Shown in pieces: positions 32,091-43,145 of a stretch of DNA of 64,000 nucleotides. Position 1 is the stretch's first letter; each line of letters starts with the position of its first letter. The notes under the pieces are model-generated. The model was not told where the DNA came from. It searched no databases and was given only the letters and a program-made list of their open reading frames with translations. Made by a program: the position numbers and the translations under genes. The DNA comes from Saturnia japonica (taxonomy: Eukaryota; Arthropoda; Insecta; Lepidoptera; Saturniidae). The DNA is taken from positions 8,370,370 through 8,434,369 of the forward strand of contig CM065331.1 of NCBI GenBank assembly GCA_033032175.1, in the 5' to 3' direction.

Positions 32091-32699
32091 GCTAAACATG
32101 TAAATTAAACATTATATAAAACTGGAAAAAAGCAACGGAATATTAAAGGAATTATTAGTGAATATGTATACCTACGGAACACTTTAATTAACAGATGGAT
32201 ACAGCTTTACCGTTTTCGTACGGTCTCCACGTCGAAAGATGGTGTCGATTTTTGCGGCTAACGATTTGGAGAGTTCCAATCACTGTTTGAATTTCGAACG
32301 TTGTGAATTTTTATTACTTTTTTTTTAATAAAGCCAGTACTATAGGCGGATATTGTAAACAATCGAGTGTTATTTAAATTAAAACTCTATGGTCATGAAT
32401 TTAATTAAATATTTGAGATCCGTTACGATTACATAATGAAAATGACTATCTATTTATTAGGTTGTTAGTTATATAATACTTTGTATTGAAAGTAATAATA
32501 ATAATTTATTAGTGATCATAGTATTTTGCAAACAATTTAAATAAAAATACAGTTTAATATGGGTTTTAGTAGACAATACATAGGCATTTATACTAGCATG
32601 CAATACTTTTTTATTTATTTAGTATTTTCTAATATGTTTCACATTTTCCGGGCGTTTCGTGACGGCCAACTTTTTTTATGAGCATAAATAACCGATCAT

Positions 32700-32815
32700 A
32701 GCCGGAAAATAGGTATTTAACTTAAAAAAGAAAATAATAAAAATCCTATGAAAATTATTTGCTGCCAGCATCGGGAATACAATTTGAATCATTTCTAAAT
32801 TCAAACACGGGGCCA
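32700..32815 (+). repeat. family O, copy 1
   Basis: 'tatgaaaattatttgctgcc' and 'gaatcatttctaaattcaaa' reappear at 35090-35190 in the same order. In this copy the repeat runs into a CpG-dense patch. Confidence 0.45.
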
Positions 32816-32945
32816 TCTCGTTTGTAATTCGACCGCGGTTTTGGCGCGAAAGCCGGACCGGACCCCACACGACGCGACGCGACGCCGCGCGCAAATATGC
32901 GCGATCCGAGATCTGGCACGTATCGCGAGCCACACAAATCAAGGC
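32816..32945. promoter_or_regulatory. CpG-dense patch
   Basis: The densest CpG run in the window: 'aattcgaccgcggttttggc', 'cacgacgcgacgcgacgccg', 'cgcgcgcaaatatgcgcgat'. It might be a promoter or part of an element. No exon was found next to it. Confidence 0.25.
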
Positions 32946-33059
32946 GCAAGTAAAAATCGACAGCAAACGTTTAAAATCTTGACATTTTTATATGTGTACG
33001 TTAAATTTCTTTATGTTAAGTTAATATAAATTTTATTTGAGCAGTGTGGTAGTAGCCAG

Positions 33060-33200
33060 TTGTGGCGGAAAAAATGACATAACCGATCGAACTTCCGTTC
33101 TTCTGAATGACTGGAACGTTTTCAAACTAGTGGTATTCTTGACGTCATATGTGCTACTAGGAACGTTTTCAAATCTAGTGAAGTAGTTTTGATTTTGACG
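33060..33200 (+). repeat. family F-related fragment
   Basis: 'aaccgatcgaacttccgttc', 'gactggaacgttttcaaact' and 'agtggtattcttgacgtcat' loosely follow family F (gatcgagtttcttaccgg..cgttttccgaaccgg..agtgttttgatgttcat). Confidence 0.35.
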
Positions 33201-33204
33201 TTCA

Positions 33205-33375
33205 TGTGTTCCGTTTCCTGGCTAGCTACCACTTGAAAATCTATCGCCAAGCACTTTATGTGTGGTTCGATGCTCTTAGAGCAGTTCTGTGTTCCGTTTC
33301 CTGGCTAGCTACCACTTGAAAATCTATCGCCAAGCACTTTATGTGTGGTTCGGCAGCTGCTCTTGAGCCAGTATG
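33205..33375 (+). repeat. family C SINE part with a 65 bp direct duplication
   Basis: 33205-33269 and 33288-33352 are identical (starting 'tgtgttccgtttcctggcta'), an 83 bp period with an 18 bp spacer. The second copy continues into the normal family C sequence 'ggcagctgctcttgagccag'. Confidence 0.8.
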
Positions 33376-34735
33376 TGTGATTAGTCAAACGGTGATGGAG
33401 TTTATAAATCTCATATATACCAACATCTATTTTTGTATATATTTAGATGATGTGCTCTTAATACGTAGTTTCTATGCCCTAAGACATAAAATATCAGATC
33501 AAATCAATACTTGATTGTAGTGTGAGTGTTTACCTGAAGATATGTCTAAGTAAATTGTAAATTATTATTATGTTACTAATTGTTATTATGAGAACGTTGT
33601 GCGTTGCTTTAATCGGAGTGCAAATTCTATTGTGTTACATTTATAGTTATGTTTTTATAGTATAAGTTTAGTTTGTTCTCTGTAGCAGTGCCTTTTATAA
33701 ATAAATAAATAACTGACAAAATAAAAAAATAAAACAAATAAAACTTACACCCGTATGCTTTTAAAAGCAATTCAAATTAATTACGCCATTTTGTCGAAAT
33801 GTCACGGTGACATTCGAGTTTGTGCACTCTACTGCAACCATAGATAAAGGGTTTAAATCTCTCTTTTATATATTTTTTTTAATACGCAGGCACCAAATCG
33901 GGCTTAAAATCCTTGTATTTAACGATACCGAAAATGTTAATTCTTCCATTTCTATTCGTGTCACACAGTGTTTTAGTAGCGGAAGTGTTCTTTTTTGTAT
34001 TTAAATCGGCCCATAATGCGACTTTATAACATCCGCTTAGGTATTTTTGGTAATAGTTATACTTCGGGGGACAGGGTATGTAAACTTTTGTTGAAGAATA
34101 GACAATATTTTTTTATCTGTAAATAAGCTATTAGTATAGTCTGTTTGATTGTGTGGCGTGACTAATCGTTGTGGAATTATTTAAATTGCCCCTCGTACGT
34201 ACAAAGTACGATTCTATGAGATTATTGTTTTGTTGTGTTTACAAATTCAAATGAGTCAATTTTATCATTCTGGTATCTATGTTGTCGGTGCTTAGAAGGG
34301 AAATAATTTTATTATTATGATCTGATATGGACGATATACTCTACGCATTGTTCAGACTGTTGCGTCAAATTTTGTGATTACATTGGAAAAGTTCGAAAGA
34401 TTTCTTCATCTTTTAAAAAATAAGATTTATTCGAACGAAAACCAGAACTTCTATGATTAAATAAAAAGAGACAATACCTACTAATAAAGTATGAGAACAA
34501 TATATCTTCATTAAATATACAACATTTACAATGACATAGCTTTAGACACATCGATTTTCATGTAGATATCTTTGACTGGATTTAAAACGTATTTGAAGGA
34601 TTTTGATGAAAACTTTTTTATCTTCATTATAAATTCCAGATAAGTTTTTGGGTTGATCTCAAACAGTCATGTAAGTAGTGGTTTTTCTTTATTTCTAAAT
34701 TATTCATAAATTTGTGTTCTGTGACATTTTATTGT
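33376..34735. other. no recognisable gene
   Basis: AT-rich DNA without an exon, RNA gene or clear element. Small ORFs look random. Confidence 0.4.
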
Positions 34736-34739
34736 GTAA

Positions 34740-34985
34740 TGCAGATGGCATTTGCGTAATAAAGCGTGGTTATTGTGCATAAGTGAAGTAGATTGGAAAT
34801 AATAACATGGACCATGAATTTTCAGATGCCACAAAAACTCCTTAGAAAGTTCCAACAAAGGAAGCCACCATCTTGTTAGGAAACTGAAATCGTAATAAGA
34901 CAGGACACTATATTCACTTGATAATGACAGTAATGGTCTTCAATAAAGAGGACTAGATGCCAAGTTACGAAAAGGATGAATTTCA
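34740..34985 (-). repeat. family E repeat, minus strand
   Basis: 'gttattgtgcataagtgaag', 'gccacaaaaactccttagaa', 'aagccaccatcttgttagga' and 'aataaagaggactagatgcc' are the complement of the copy at 30155, in reverse order. Confidence 0.6.
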
Positions 34986-35089
34986 AATACAGTGGTCCCC
35001 CGGTAATCCGGCCCGGTCTGGTTCCATTTTAAAACCTTTCTTTTATCTACATTATTCGTGAGTGATATATATTTTTTAACTGCAACTTA

Positions 35090-35190
35090 TTCCTATGCAA
35101 ATAAAAAAAAATGTCTATGGAAATTACGATTACGTTCTGCCAACATAAGGAATAAAATCTGAATCATTTCTAAATTCAAACATTGGGGGG
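35090..35190 (+). repeat. family O, copy 2
   Basis: 'tctatggaaattacgattac', 'ctgccaacataaggaataaa' and 'ctgaatcatttctaaattca' match 32700-32815. Confidence 0.4.
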
Positions 35191-35482
35191 CAAAAATAAT
35201 AAACGAAGATATTGTAATTAAGTTTTCGATGTTAGAACGCGAATTACTTGAAAACTATTGAACCAATTCGAATATAATTACGCTTTTCTATAGGGGTTGA
35301 GCAGTAATGATGAAATCATTTCAGGTAAATGAAGTCACGGGTGCTGTAGGTAGGTATAGTTAATGAATTTAAAAGAAATGTTGCAGATCAGCTTCGATGT
35401 AAGACTGATGTTCGGTATTTAATAACGATTGTCTTTGAAGATATACAATAGGCGAAGTTAAATTATTAATAAATCACATATA

Positions 35483-35760
35483 CTAACTGTGCCCGCCGCG
35501 CCGCTCCGCTCGCGTGTACTGCAAGATGTTAGTATTGTGTTGATCCACGGAGGTCACTACCGTTTATTCTAAAGATAAAGACGCCTTTTTTTTGCGTGGA
35601 AACCTGATTGTTTTTGTAAAATAAAAGTAGCCCAAGTAATCCTTATAAGATCAGCTATCTGCCAGTGAAAGTCCCGTCAAAATAGGTCTAACCGTTTGCG
35701 AAATTAACCGGAATAAACAAACACACAGACAGACGACTTTTGTTTTTGTTTTTTTTTTTT
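35483..35760 (-). mobile_element. Helitron-like family D fragment, minus strand
   Basis: 'ctaactgtgcccgccgcgcc' is the complement of the D 3' end (with TTAG for CTAG), and 'gatcagctatctgccagtga' and 'gtctaaccgtttgcgaaatt' are complements of the D core. Internally shortened. Confidence 0.5.
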
Positions 35761-36094
35761 TGTGAGTGTAATTAATCCTACGCTCATATGCATTTAGTGA
35801 AAAGCAATTTAGGAATTTAATTTAGGAATACAAAATAGGATAATTTTTTTATCGTCCAGCAAAGCAAAGCATAATTTATATTATTAAAAAGATATGAGAA
35901 GCCCTGTCAGGATTTTTTATTGGTAATTTTTGTTTTACATTAGAAACAGACACTTAAATTTTATTAATTTTAGTTTATGCATATACACGCTTTCAATAAA
36001 AGATGCCAAAATATGTTGCGCGGAGGGACAACTTAACTCTTTTTCTCTCTGACTCACTCTGTTTTGATCCCCATCTAATTTACGTACCGCGGTT

Positions 36095-36925
36095 CCTTCT
36101 TCTTCTTCTTGTTTTGGCGCCGCAAAAAGCACTTGCCAGCGTCAATGTCGTCAAGCCTTCATAATACCTATAGGTATTTTATTCAAAGTGGCGTCTAACA
36201 AGGTGGTGACTCCCTCGTTAGAACGATCCAGGAAGTTTTTGGGCCAATTCAAAATGCATGCTTTCAGTTTATATTTACAGTTCTATTCACTTAAGCACAA
36301 TAACCAAACTGTATGACGTAAAACTCCACCAATATTACATAAAATATTGTCATGAAACAAGCTAATGAATCTATACAATTAATAAAATTGAAGTGTCTGT
36401 TTGTAATGTCAAAATAAGTTTTATACTAAATGCATAAGGAAGTATATACGATACCTATAACAAAAAGCCCATTTTTAAATTTTTTGTCTGTTTGTTACGG
36501 GTGATCTCCGAAACGGTTGGACCGATATTGACGAGACTTTCACTGATAGATAGCTGATGATAAAGGGAGTAACTTAGGCTAATTTTATTTTAGAAAAATA
36601 ATTAGGGTTCCGTACAAATAAAAGAAACTGGTCATGGTGTATCAATTCGACGCTTAAATGGCTTATGCTGAGTAAACCATAAGAGATATAGCAAATTAAT
36701 GTACTACATAATTATAGGCATTAAAAATACCTACAAAAAATCCAGGAGAATATACATCTAACTTCTAAGGAACACCCACAATAATCATTTTTGTCTTTAA
36801 AATAGCCGGGAGCGAGGGAGCAAGATTCGCGCGGGCATTATGCAGACCACGTGAGCGAAGCCACGGACACAGCTAGTTTTACATAAAAACCACAACATGT
36901 CACTTCAAGATCCCCCCAAAAGCTT
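36095..36925 (+). mobile_element. family E element containing a nested Helitron-like element
   Basis: E parts are 36095-36369 ('ggcgccgcaaaaagcacttg', 'taacaaggtggtgactccct') and 36877-36925 ('aaaaccacaacatgtcactt'). It is flanked by gtaccgcggtt (36084-36094) and gtaccgcgggtt (36926-36937), an 11-12 bp target duplication. Without the insert the element is about 324 bp. Confidence 0.7.
36370..36876 (+). mobile_element. Helitron-like element, family D copy 4, inserted in family E
   Basis: Begins TCTATACAATTAATAAAATT after A and ends GACACAGCTAG before T. The flanks joined together recreate 'taatgaattt..ataaaaacc', which is uninterrupted in other E copies (30155 and 25375). So the insertion is between A and T without target duplication, as Helitrons do. 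It is 507 bp, non-autonomous. Confidence 0.8.
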
Positions 36926-37104
36926 GTACCGCGGGTTATAAATGAAAATCGATTATTGAGGGTTTAACTCCAAAAACTGACGAATGAAATTATTTGGGGT
37001 GTAAGGGGTGTCGCGTAACATGTATAGAACTGAGACGTCTAAGCCAACCTGCCAACGCGATGCACCCTACTGAGCAACGAACGAGGAAATGGCGATAGCA
37101 GGGT

Positions 37105-37345
37105 GGTTTTACCCGACTGGGTCGCGACCACCATGCATGTGGTTAGAAGTCCGTCATAGTGACTCGCTTTTGCGCGTCGCCTTTCGGGGTCAGCCAGTGC
37201 TTATCTAGTAAAACTTATGCAGGCAAGCATGACAGCGGCGACCGTCGACGGATAACGATCTCTCGGTGGTCGCCGTTGTGTTAGGATTGTACTGTGCTTA
37301 CAATCAGGACAGTATCGTGAATTTCCCGTGCTTATTATATAAAAA
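37105..37345 (+). repeat. family G LINE 3' tail
   Basis: 'gcaggcaagcatgacagcgg', 'cgataacgatctctcggtgg', 'tcgccgttgtgttaggattg', 'tacaatcaggacagtatcgt' and a final 'ttatataaaaaaaact', an A-rich LINE end. The part at 37105-37200 (actgggtcgcgaccaccatg) is shared with 30600-30740 and 39740. Confidence 0.55.
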
Positions 37346-37734
37346 AAACTAAATGCGGGCGGAACTGCGATTACACACGAGTTTTATACAATTCAACTTA
37401 GCGAAATCTTTACAATTAAATTTTATTTCATTTTACCTACCAACTATAGCACTGTTTTCATGACAAATGTATATTTAGATACACAAATTGTGGGTTTCTC
37501 CCGGGTTTTTCCTCTACTTAAACGTGGAAGGCCTTTAATGACCCATTTTCTAGTTTATACCCGCTACCATAAAAATTATTCAATATTAGTTGTTTATGTA
37601 TATATTTTTGACAATTTCTATCATTGTCGGGCAATAGATACTAGCCGATAATATATAATTTTTATATTTTTATTACTATTAAATATTATTTCTTCTTTTA
37701 TTTATTTTTTAGTAATGTACCAGCAACAGAGATT

Positions 37735-37800
37735 TTTCTTTCTTTCTTTGTTCCTTCCTTTTTTTATTCTATCTTTCTTACTTCTTTCCAACACACAGAC
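37735..37800. repeat. ctttctttc-type low-complexity tract
   Basis: A pyrimidine-rich tract 'tttctttctttgttccttcc' and neighbours. Simple sequence only. Confidence 0.6.
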
Positions 37801-37944
37801 ACACAAGACTTTCTAACTAGCTCATGAGGAATAACAACCTATTAATGACTGAACTTAGGACTTCAGTCAATTTTACGAGGATCGTGGTTCTGTTTTCAAC
37901 TTTTATAAAAATGAAAATAAAATTACTTCGCAATAATACCTACT

Positions 37945-38236
37945 AGCTTACCATCAATATCATGATGGTAAACTCAACACCCCCATATGCAGAGCATGCA
38001 TGGAGGGTGAAGAATCCGCCACCCACGTAATCCTGGAATGCGTAGGAGCTGCAACCCAACGGGCAGAAATCCTCAAAAACCCGAGGTCGCTTCGAGAAGC
38101 CTGCATATGTCCCAAGAGGCTTCTGCGCATTTTGTCTGAGTTGGACTGGCTGGAAAAGCCGGTCAAAATATCTTCGCACATTGGCCTAGAAAGAGTCTTT
38201 AGTGTGGATAGATGGTGTTCAAATAACATAGCATAA
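37945..38236 (+). pseudogene. LINE ORF2 C-terminal zinc-knuckle fragment
   Basis: The frame reads NTPICRACMEGEESATHVIL then ECVGAATQRAEILKNPRSLR, then ACICPKRLLRILSELDWLEK, ending at a TAA at 38234-38236. CxxC..H....C (CRAC, THVILEC) is the zinc-binding motif found after the reverse transcriptase/RNase H part of insect non-LTR elements, and the last lines resemble their C-terminus. The upstream ORF is missing. Confidence 0.75.
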
Positions 38237-38239
38237 GTT

Positions 38240-39135
38240 TATACTTATGAAAATACCAACATTTCAAATCGAACTGTCATCCTTCCTGTTAACTGAATTG
38301 AGAATCACCCATAAAATACGTGTACCGCCACAATTACTCTCGGCCCACACAAAAGTATTGTACAATGAGATAAGAAAAAAAAACTAAAATATAATAGTTT
38401 CATGTAGGCAAAAGGACACAAATCCGTTTTGTAAAATTTAATGGCGCGGCGAATCGCAAAGCAACGCCCCCGGCGCGCTGTGTACGAATTTTGAAAATAT
38501 TTTGACATTAATAGCCGCCTTTGTGAACCTCCAGTGACGTATTGTCGCCGGTTTAATTTTTTTTTTTAAAGGGCAAAGGAAACCGTCTGAAGCGTCGAAT
38601 CGTTGTGTGTAATAACTTTTTTTGTAACGTGTTTTTTTAACGTTATTACAAATAGCTTCAAGACCGAGATGACGGTAAATGTTCCGGAACGAACGAGTGC
38701 CTTCATTTGTGATTGTAGACTTTTTATGTTTTAGTTGTAAAAATGTATGTGTGTTGGAATAAACAATGAATATAATAGACAGGATAATTATTTAATTAAA
38801 CATAATATGTTATAATAAAGTAAGTAATTTCCATAATATGATGTAATTAAGCTGTTTGTTATCTTTAGTATGTATATAGTAATATAAGACACAAATGATT
38901 TCTTTTATCAGATTTGATAAAATATTTTTTAATTCAGTTATTGAGGAAGTTTACAGGCCGTATAACTTAACGCCACGATTCTAAGGGGCGAAGCAGTAAC
39001 CATGAATGTCAAGAAATCGGGTTATGTAGATACAGGCAAGTACGGAAAACGAGGACATAGAACCTTCACTGTCAAACCTTCTCTCGGTCATTGTGTTCCC
39101 TCCTTCTTACGACATCGGGTCTATTAAGCGTATCG
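38240..39135. other. no recognisable gene
   Basis: AT-rich with a CpG-containing patch at 38440-38560 ('aatggcgcggcgaatcgcaa', 'cccccggcgcgctgtgtacg'). No exon could be supported there. Confidence 0.35.
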
Positions 39136-39139
39136 TGAT

Positions 39140-39275
39140 GAGATATTTATGCAAGCTGGCATGAGAGCGGTGACCGACGATTGATTTAGATCTCTCGGTG
39201 GTCACCATTGTGTTTGAATTGTGCTGTGCATACAATCAGGGAGAGTATCGTCAATGTGCCGCGTTATTATTAAAA
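39140..39275 (+). repeat. family G LINE 3' tail
   Basis: 'atgcaagctggcatgagagc', 'tagatctctcggtggtcacc' and 'catacaatcagggagagtat' align with 37190-37330. Just upstream (39085-39135), FPPSYDIGSIKR-like codons hint at the decayed LINE C-terminus. Confidence 0.5.
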
Positions 39276-39474
39276 AAACGACAGGTTATATGGATATAAA
39301 AGGTAACGAATATGATAGGAAAGAATTAAGAATTGAAATTCATATATTCAAATTTATTTTGAATTTTTGTTTTTATTTCAGAGGAACAACGTAATAATGT
39401 GGAAATTGAGTGTTGAATATACTGGATTTTCTCGCGATTCGACATACTTTTTTTTTATAAATATGGGGACACAA

Positions 39475-39665
39475 ATTTACACACGGTCATTTAATACCAA
39501 ACTAAGCAAAGCTTGTATTATGGTAACTAAACAGCTGATATACATACCTATATATATATATAGATCATCACATAAATGTCATTCGTACGTGGCAATCGAA
39601 CCCGTGACCTCTCGGCTCAATAGTAGGGCTTATTGCGCCACGACGCCTGTCCTTAGTACTTACTA
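39475..39665 (-). repeat. family K tRNA-derived SINE, copy 2 (minus strand)
   Basis: 'gtggcaatcgaacccgtgac', 'ctctcggctcaatagtaggg' and 'attgcgccacgacgcctgtc' are the complement of a tRNA-like head with B box, as at 2318-2389. The 3' body with 'ccaaactaagcaaagcttgt' follows on the left side. A 166-codon frame spanning it is fortuitous. Confidence 0.6.
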
Positions 39666-40009
39666 TTTATTCCTTTTGTATTGGGACCGTATGAGTGGCC
39701 TGCCAGCACTTTGCTGGATGGTAAGAGATGACATTTCTGTCCGGCTGGATCGCGACCTCCATACACCAGGTGTAAAACCTATAGGTTATTTGATTTGTTG
39801 CATTACGACATCAGCCAGTGAATATCCTGCTGCCGAGAGCTGGTATATGAGTGTGATATCCACTTAATCGTATTTTATTATGTTTAAATGAATCTCACTT
39901 TGAGGTTTTATAAAGTAGAAAGTCAATGGATATTTACTTCACTGCATATATTAAATACATCAAAAATATTATAAATTACATATGAGAGCGTCTTCGGGCG
40001 GTCGGACCG

Positions 40010-40195
40010 ACACTGGTGAACATTAAAAACTATACCGTGCTGGTGGTCCGTGATGACAGTACATTTTGCCCTATCGTGTCACTACAAGAGTAACAACCGG
40101 AGATGCATAAGCTCTAGGTGGTCGTCATAATTTTTTGAATGTACTGTGATTCACGGATAGTGCTTTCCCGAGCTGCTATAATAATAAAAGCATTG
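40010..40195 (+). repeat. family G-related fragment
   Basis: 'gatgcataagctctaggtgg', 'ttttttgaatgtactgtgat' and 'agctgctataataataaaag' follow the order of the LINE tail family, strongly diverged. Confidence 0.35.
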
Positions 40196-40209
40196 AAAGG
40201 GGTTTTTTA

Positions 40210-40385
40210 AGTTATAAGCAGTGGTAGCATGTACAAAAATCGCATCAATGGACATGAGTTGAATCCTTGAAATGTGCCAATAGCTTTCAGTGAAGGAAAA
40301 CATCGTGATGAAACAATGTCATGGTGGTAGGACGTTTCCTAATGCTCGCCTGGTTAGCTATTTAAAAGTTATTGTAACCAGTAAT
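40210..40385 (+). repeat. family C SINE, 5' part
   Basis: 'gcagtggtagcatgtacaaa', 'atcaatggacatgagttgaa', 'catcgtgatgaaacaatgtc' and 'aatgctcgcctggttagcta'. The 3' part is missing. Confidence 0.5.
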
Positions 40386-40677
40386 GAAATTATTAAATCA
40401 CTCGATGAAGATGGCACGTGCGTTTAAAAATAATTTCATTGTATTTATATCAAAAATAAATAAAACTTGAAAGCATCGCGTAACACTAAAAACCAGTAGC
40501 CGAAATCCTTTTATTTATTCAAAACAATCAGTCAAGTGTATTCCTTATTTGTATACATCCATTGTTTGGTCCGCAAACAATTGTAACGAAAAAAAACAAC
40601 ACTTCTCTTACCCACCTTTGCCAGCACGCGCCTCTTTTCAAACAAACCAATTCCAATGTAAATCGACCCACGCTTAC

Positions 40678-40734
40678 CTTGCTTCTCAGTCTTAATAGAG
40701 GTCGTTTTAAATTGGAGATTATCGAGAAAGCCAT
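40678..40734 (-). CDS. candidate first coding exon with a mitochondrial-type presequence
   Basis: On the minus strand, ATG (40734) in context aaaATGG starts MAFSIISNLKRPLLRLRSK, ending at AAG|GTAAGC, a near-perfect splice donor in phase 0. The peptide has arginines/lysines, hydrophobic residues and no acidic residue, the make-up of a mitochondrial targeting sequence. No following exon was recognised at lower coordinates, so the gene is unidentified and could be an artefact. Known: such short presequence exons are common. Inferred: everything about function. Confidence 0.3.
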
Positions 40735-41350
40735 TTTACAATGTTTCTTGTGTTTGAATTATCTTACTTCAACTTCGGAGGTCAGTTCGAAATGGTTTGT
40801 TTACAGTTTAAGTTGAGCTTGATTTCTAACTGAGTAACTAGGGGATACGGGTCAATGTATTATGGTTATTTCAATTGTATTTAAACAATACAAAACTGTT
40901 TGGTATTGTGTGTTTGAAGTCATTACACTGGTCAGTTTGCGGTTGACAGCTGATCTCTGTCCATTTGTACAAATAACTTTAAAGAAATTAACCGCGTGTC
41001 TCTCTTGCGTTTTGAATTTCGAATGATTGCGCTCTGCTTTAACGTTTCCGCGGCCCGGACTAAAATGACAGCTGTCATGTCGTGACCATAAATTATGTGT
41101 TTTTTTTTTAAAGCATTGTCCAAGGCATTGTTATTAAGCGGTCAAAGAATATGAATAAAGAAAATCGGATATAAGTTTTGCATTGCGATACATGTTTGAA
41201 CACGTGTTACTTAGTAAAATGGAGTGTTGCCAAGGATAAATATACCTTTAACGTTTCCTGCGGTTTTGTAAGAGCGCGCTAACATGCATTTTGTTGCCGC
41301 TTGTCATTATTGAACAAAGGAAAGGCGCGGTTAAGTAGTGTCATTTGTTA
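40735..41350 (-). promoter_or_regulatory. possible promoter region upstream of the candidate exon
   Basis: Relatively GC-richer patches occur at 41030-41100 ('acgtttccgcggcccggact', 'gacagctgtcatgtcgtgac', containing the palindrome GACAGCTGTC) and at 41260-41340. There are no recognisable repeats here, unlike most of the window. This is only suggestive. Confidence 0.25.
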
Positions 41351-41554
41351 ATATATTAGACCCTCACTAATAAACATTATAAATAGTAAACAATGGATGG
41401 ATGTCTTTGCTTTGTATCTCATTAAAATATACAAAGCATTGACAACGAAGTCCGCATCCTAGTACCATGATAATAAATTTTCCTCTTATTTAACGGCTAC
41501 GTGTGTTTAGTGTTTATACACAGCTCTTCGAAAGTCCCGTGAATTTATTATTAA

Positions 41555-41745
41555 GAAGAAGCCCTGGGGTTTCTGACGGCTTTTACAGCTTCAACGTGTT
41601 TGGGGGCGAGAGCTGGAGGCTCTCAACTGCGAAAGCGTAGCAACACGCTCAAGGGTGCCAAAGTGGCTAAACCTCGATCTTCGATCTAACTATACATAAA
41701 TAAGTTCTTCTTCTCTCTGGGAGGAGGAAATAATTGTGGATACAT
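41555..41745 (+). repeat. family H repeat
   Basis: 'gggtttctgacggcttttac', 'agcttcaacgtgtttggggg', 'gggtgccaaagtggctaaac' and 'ttctctctgggaggaggaaa' match the H copy at 28225. Confidence 0.5.
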
Positions 41746-42140
41746 ATACCTAATCTTTAGGATTCAAACAACCCTTGAACAAGATGGTGTATCGCTTGAG
41801 TTAATGCTTCCGCAGTCGAAGCTTGTACAGGTTCTGACATACTTAAATTTTGTTCTCACAGCTTCCCTCTAGGGTCCACTTTATAGGTAAATCTCCAATA
41901 TCACTATGTACAGTTGCATCTTTATTTATCTGTACGGGCTTTTGATATAACTTTTGATAAAAATAAATTAAATAAACGGTAGGTAGCACCAACAGCCAAA
42001 TACATTATTTATTTTTAATATTTTATGTAGGTCTGTTTATGACACTTGATTTAAATATTACATAAATAATTAGATGAGAGAAACAATAACATATTTGAAA
42101 ATAATAATTATGTATTTTTGAGGTTGACATATTGCATTTA

Positions 42141-42781
42141 TCTATACTAATATAATAAAGCGAAAAGTTTTTTTTTGTGTTTGTTTGTTTGTTTAAACAA
42201 GATAATTTCTGGGACTACCAGTCGGATTCGAAAAATTATTTTTGTATATGATAGCCAGACTCTAGAGGAATAGTAAAAGTTATTTAAGATTAGGCTATAA
42301 TAAGGCTCAGATAGCCTTAAATATTGATTTTTGTTACGTAACTCGGAAGTGGAGGCTCTCCCGAACTGCTTTATCCGCGTGCTCTGGCGTAATCGTTAAT
42401 GATGCGGAAATACAATGTTCTACAATAATATTGGTCCTTAGTATATGTAAAAAATGTTAGGGATAGCATATACCCATCTCCTATACATAAGCTACAATAA
42501 GGTATTTTATGCCAAAGATTTGTTGACAATTAAAAAGTGATATTTAAGCATTATTTTTAGACATGCATACTAACACTTACAAATAAAAGTTACTCCATCT
42601 TAAAGACAATTTTATGAAGTTAAATTTTGCTCTTTAGAGTATGCTGTTTGGACACATAGTTTAGGAGTTAATGAAAAATTAAAATAATTAGTACTTGCGG
42701 GAAGAACAATTTATGATAGAATACATGGGTGCGTTGGCGGCGGATATAATTAAAACGGGTGAAACCGCAGAGCACAGCTAG
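42141..42781 (+). mobile_element. Helitron-like element, 641 bp
   Basis: Starts TCTATACTAATATAATAAAG after A (42140) and ends AGAGCACAGCTAG before T (42782), the Helitron end signature with an A/T target. Internal words such as 'gataatttctgggactacca' and 'gggtgcgttggcggcggata' are typical of the family. No Rep/helicase frame. Confidence 0.75.
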
Positions 42782-43074
42782 TGACAATAATAAACAAGTA
42801 AGTAGTCATACATAATCTGCGACCATATAAAACAATTATTCCCCTTACTTAATCTCTATAAGCGGGGGTGTCCCCTATAATATACAACATGGTGTAATCT
42901 GTTAAACTATTAGTTATAGGGCTTGTCTATGGTCGCTGTGTTTATTATTATGATCGAGTGTTATCGCATAATTGAAATGGTTTTGCGTGTTCGGTTGTGA
43001 GAGTTTCAGCTTTTGAATAACATATTTAAAGGATTTTTTTATAGTAGTACGTCAAAGTGACGGCAATCTGTATG

Positions 43075-43145
43075 ATGGTAACCACAGTGCAAAAACAACG
43101 GCGACCACCGTGAGATCGTCGTCGTTGTCATGTCAGCTTATTAAC
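43075..43145 (-). repeat. family G fragment, minus strand
   Basis: 'aaaacaacggcgaccaccgt', 'gagatcgtcgtcgttgtcat' is the complement of the LINE tail (ctctcggtggtcgccgttg). Confidence 0.4.

Noticed and set aside
38440..38560. A CpG-rich exon or promoter
   Set aside because: Short frames on both strands, no splice signals or homology; composition alone is not enough.
39367..39867. A 166-aa protein
   Set aside because: The frame crosses a SINE head and unrelated repeat pieces and has no recognisable domain.
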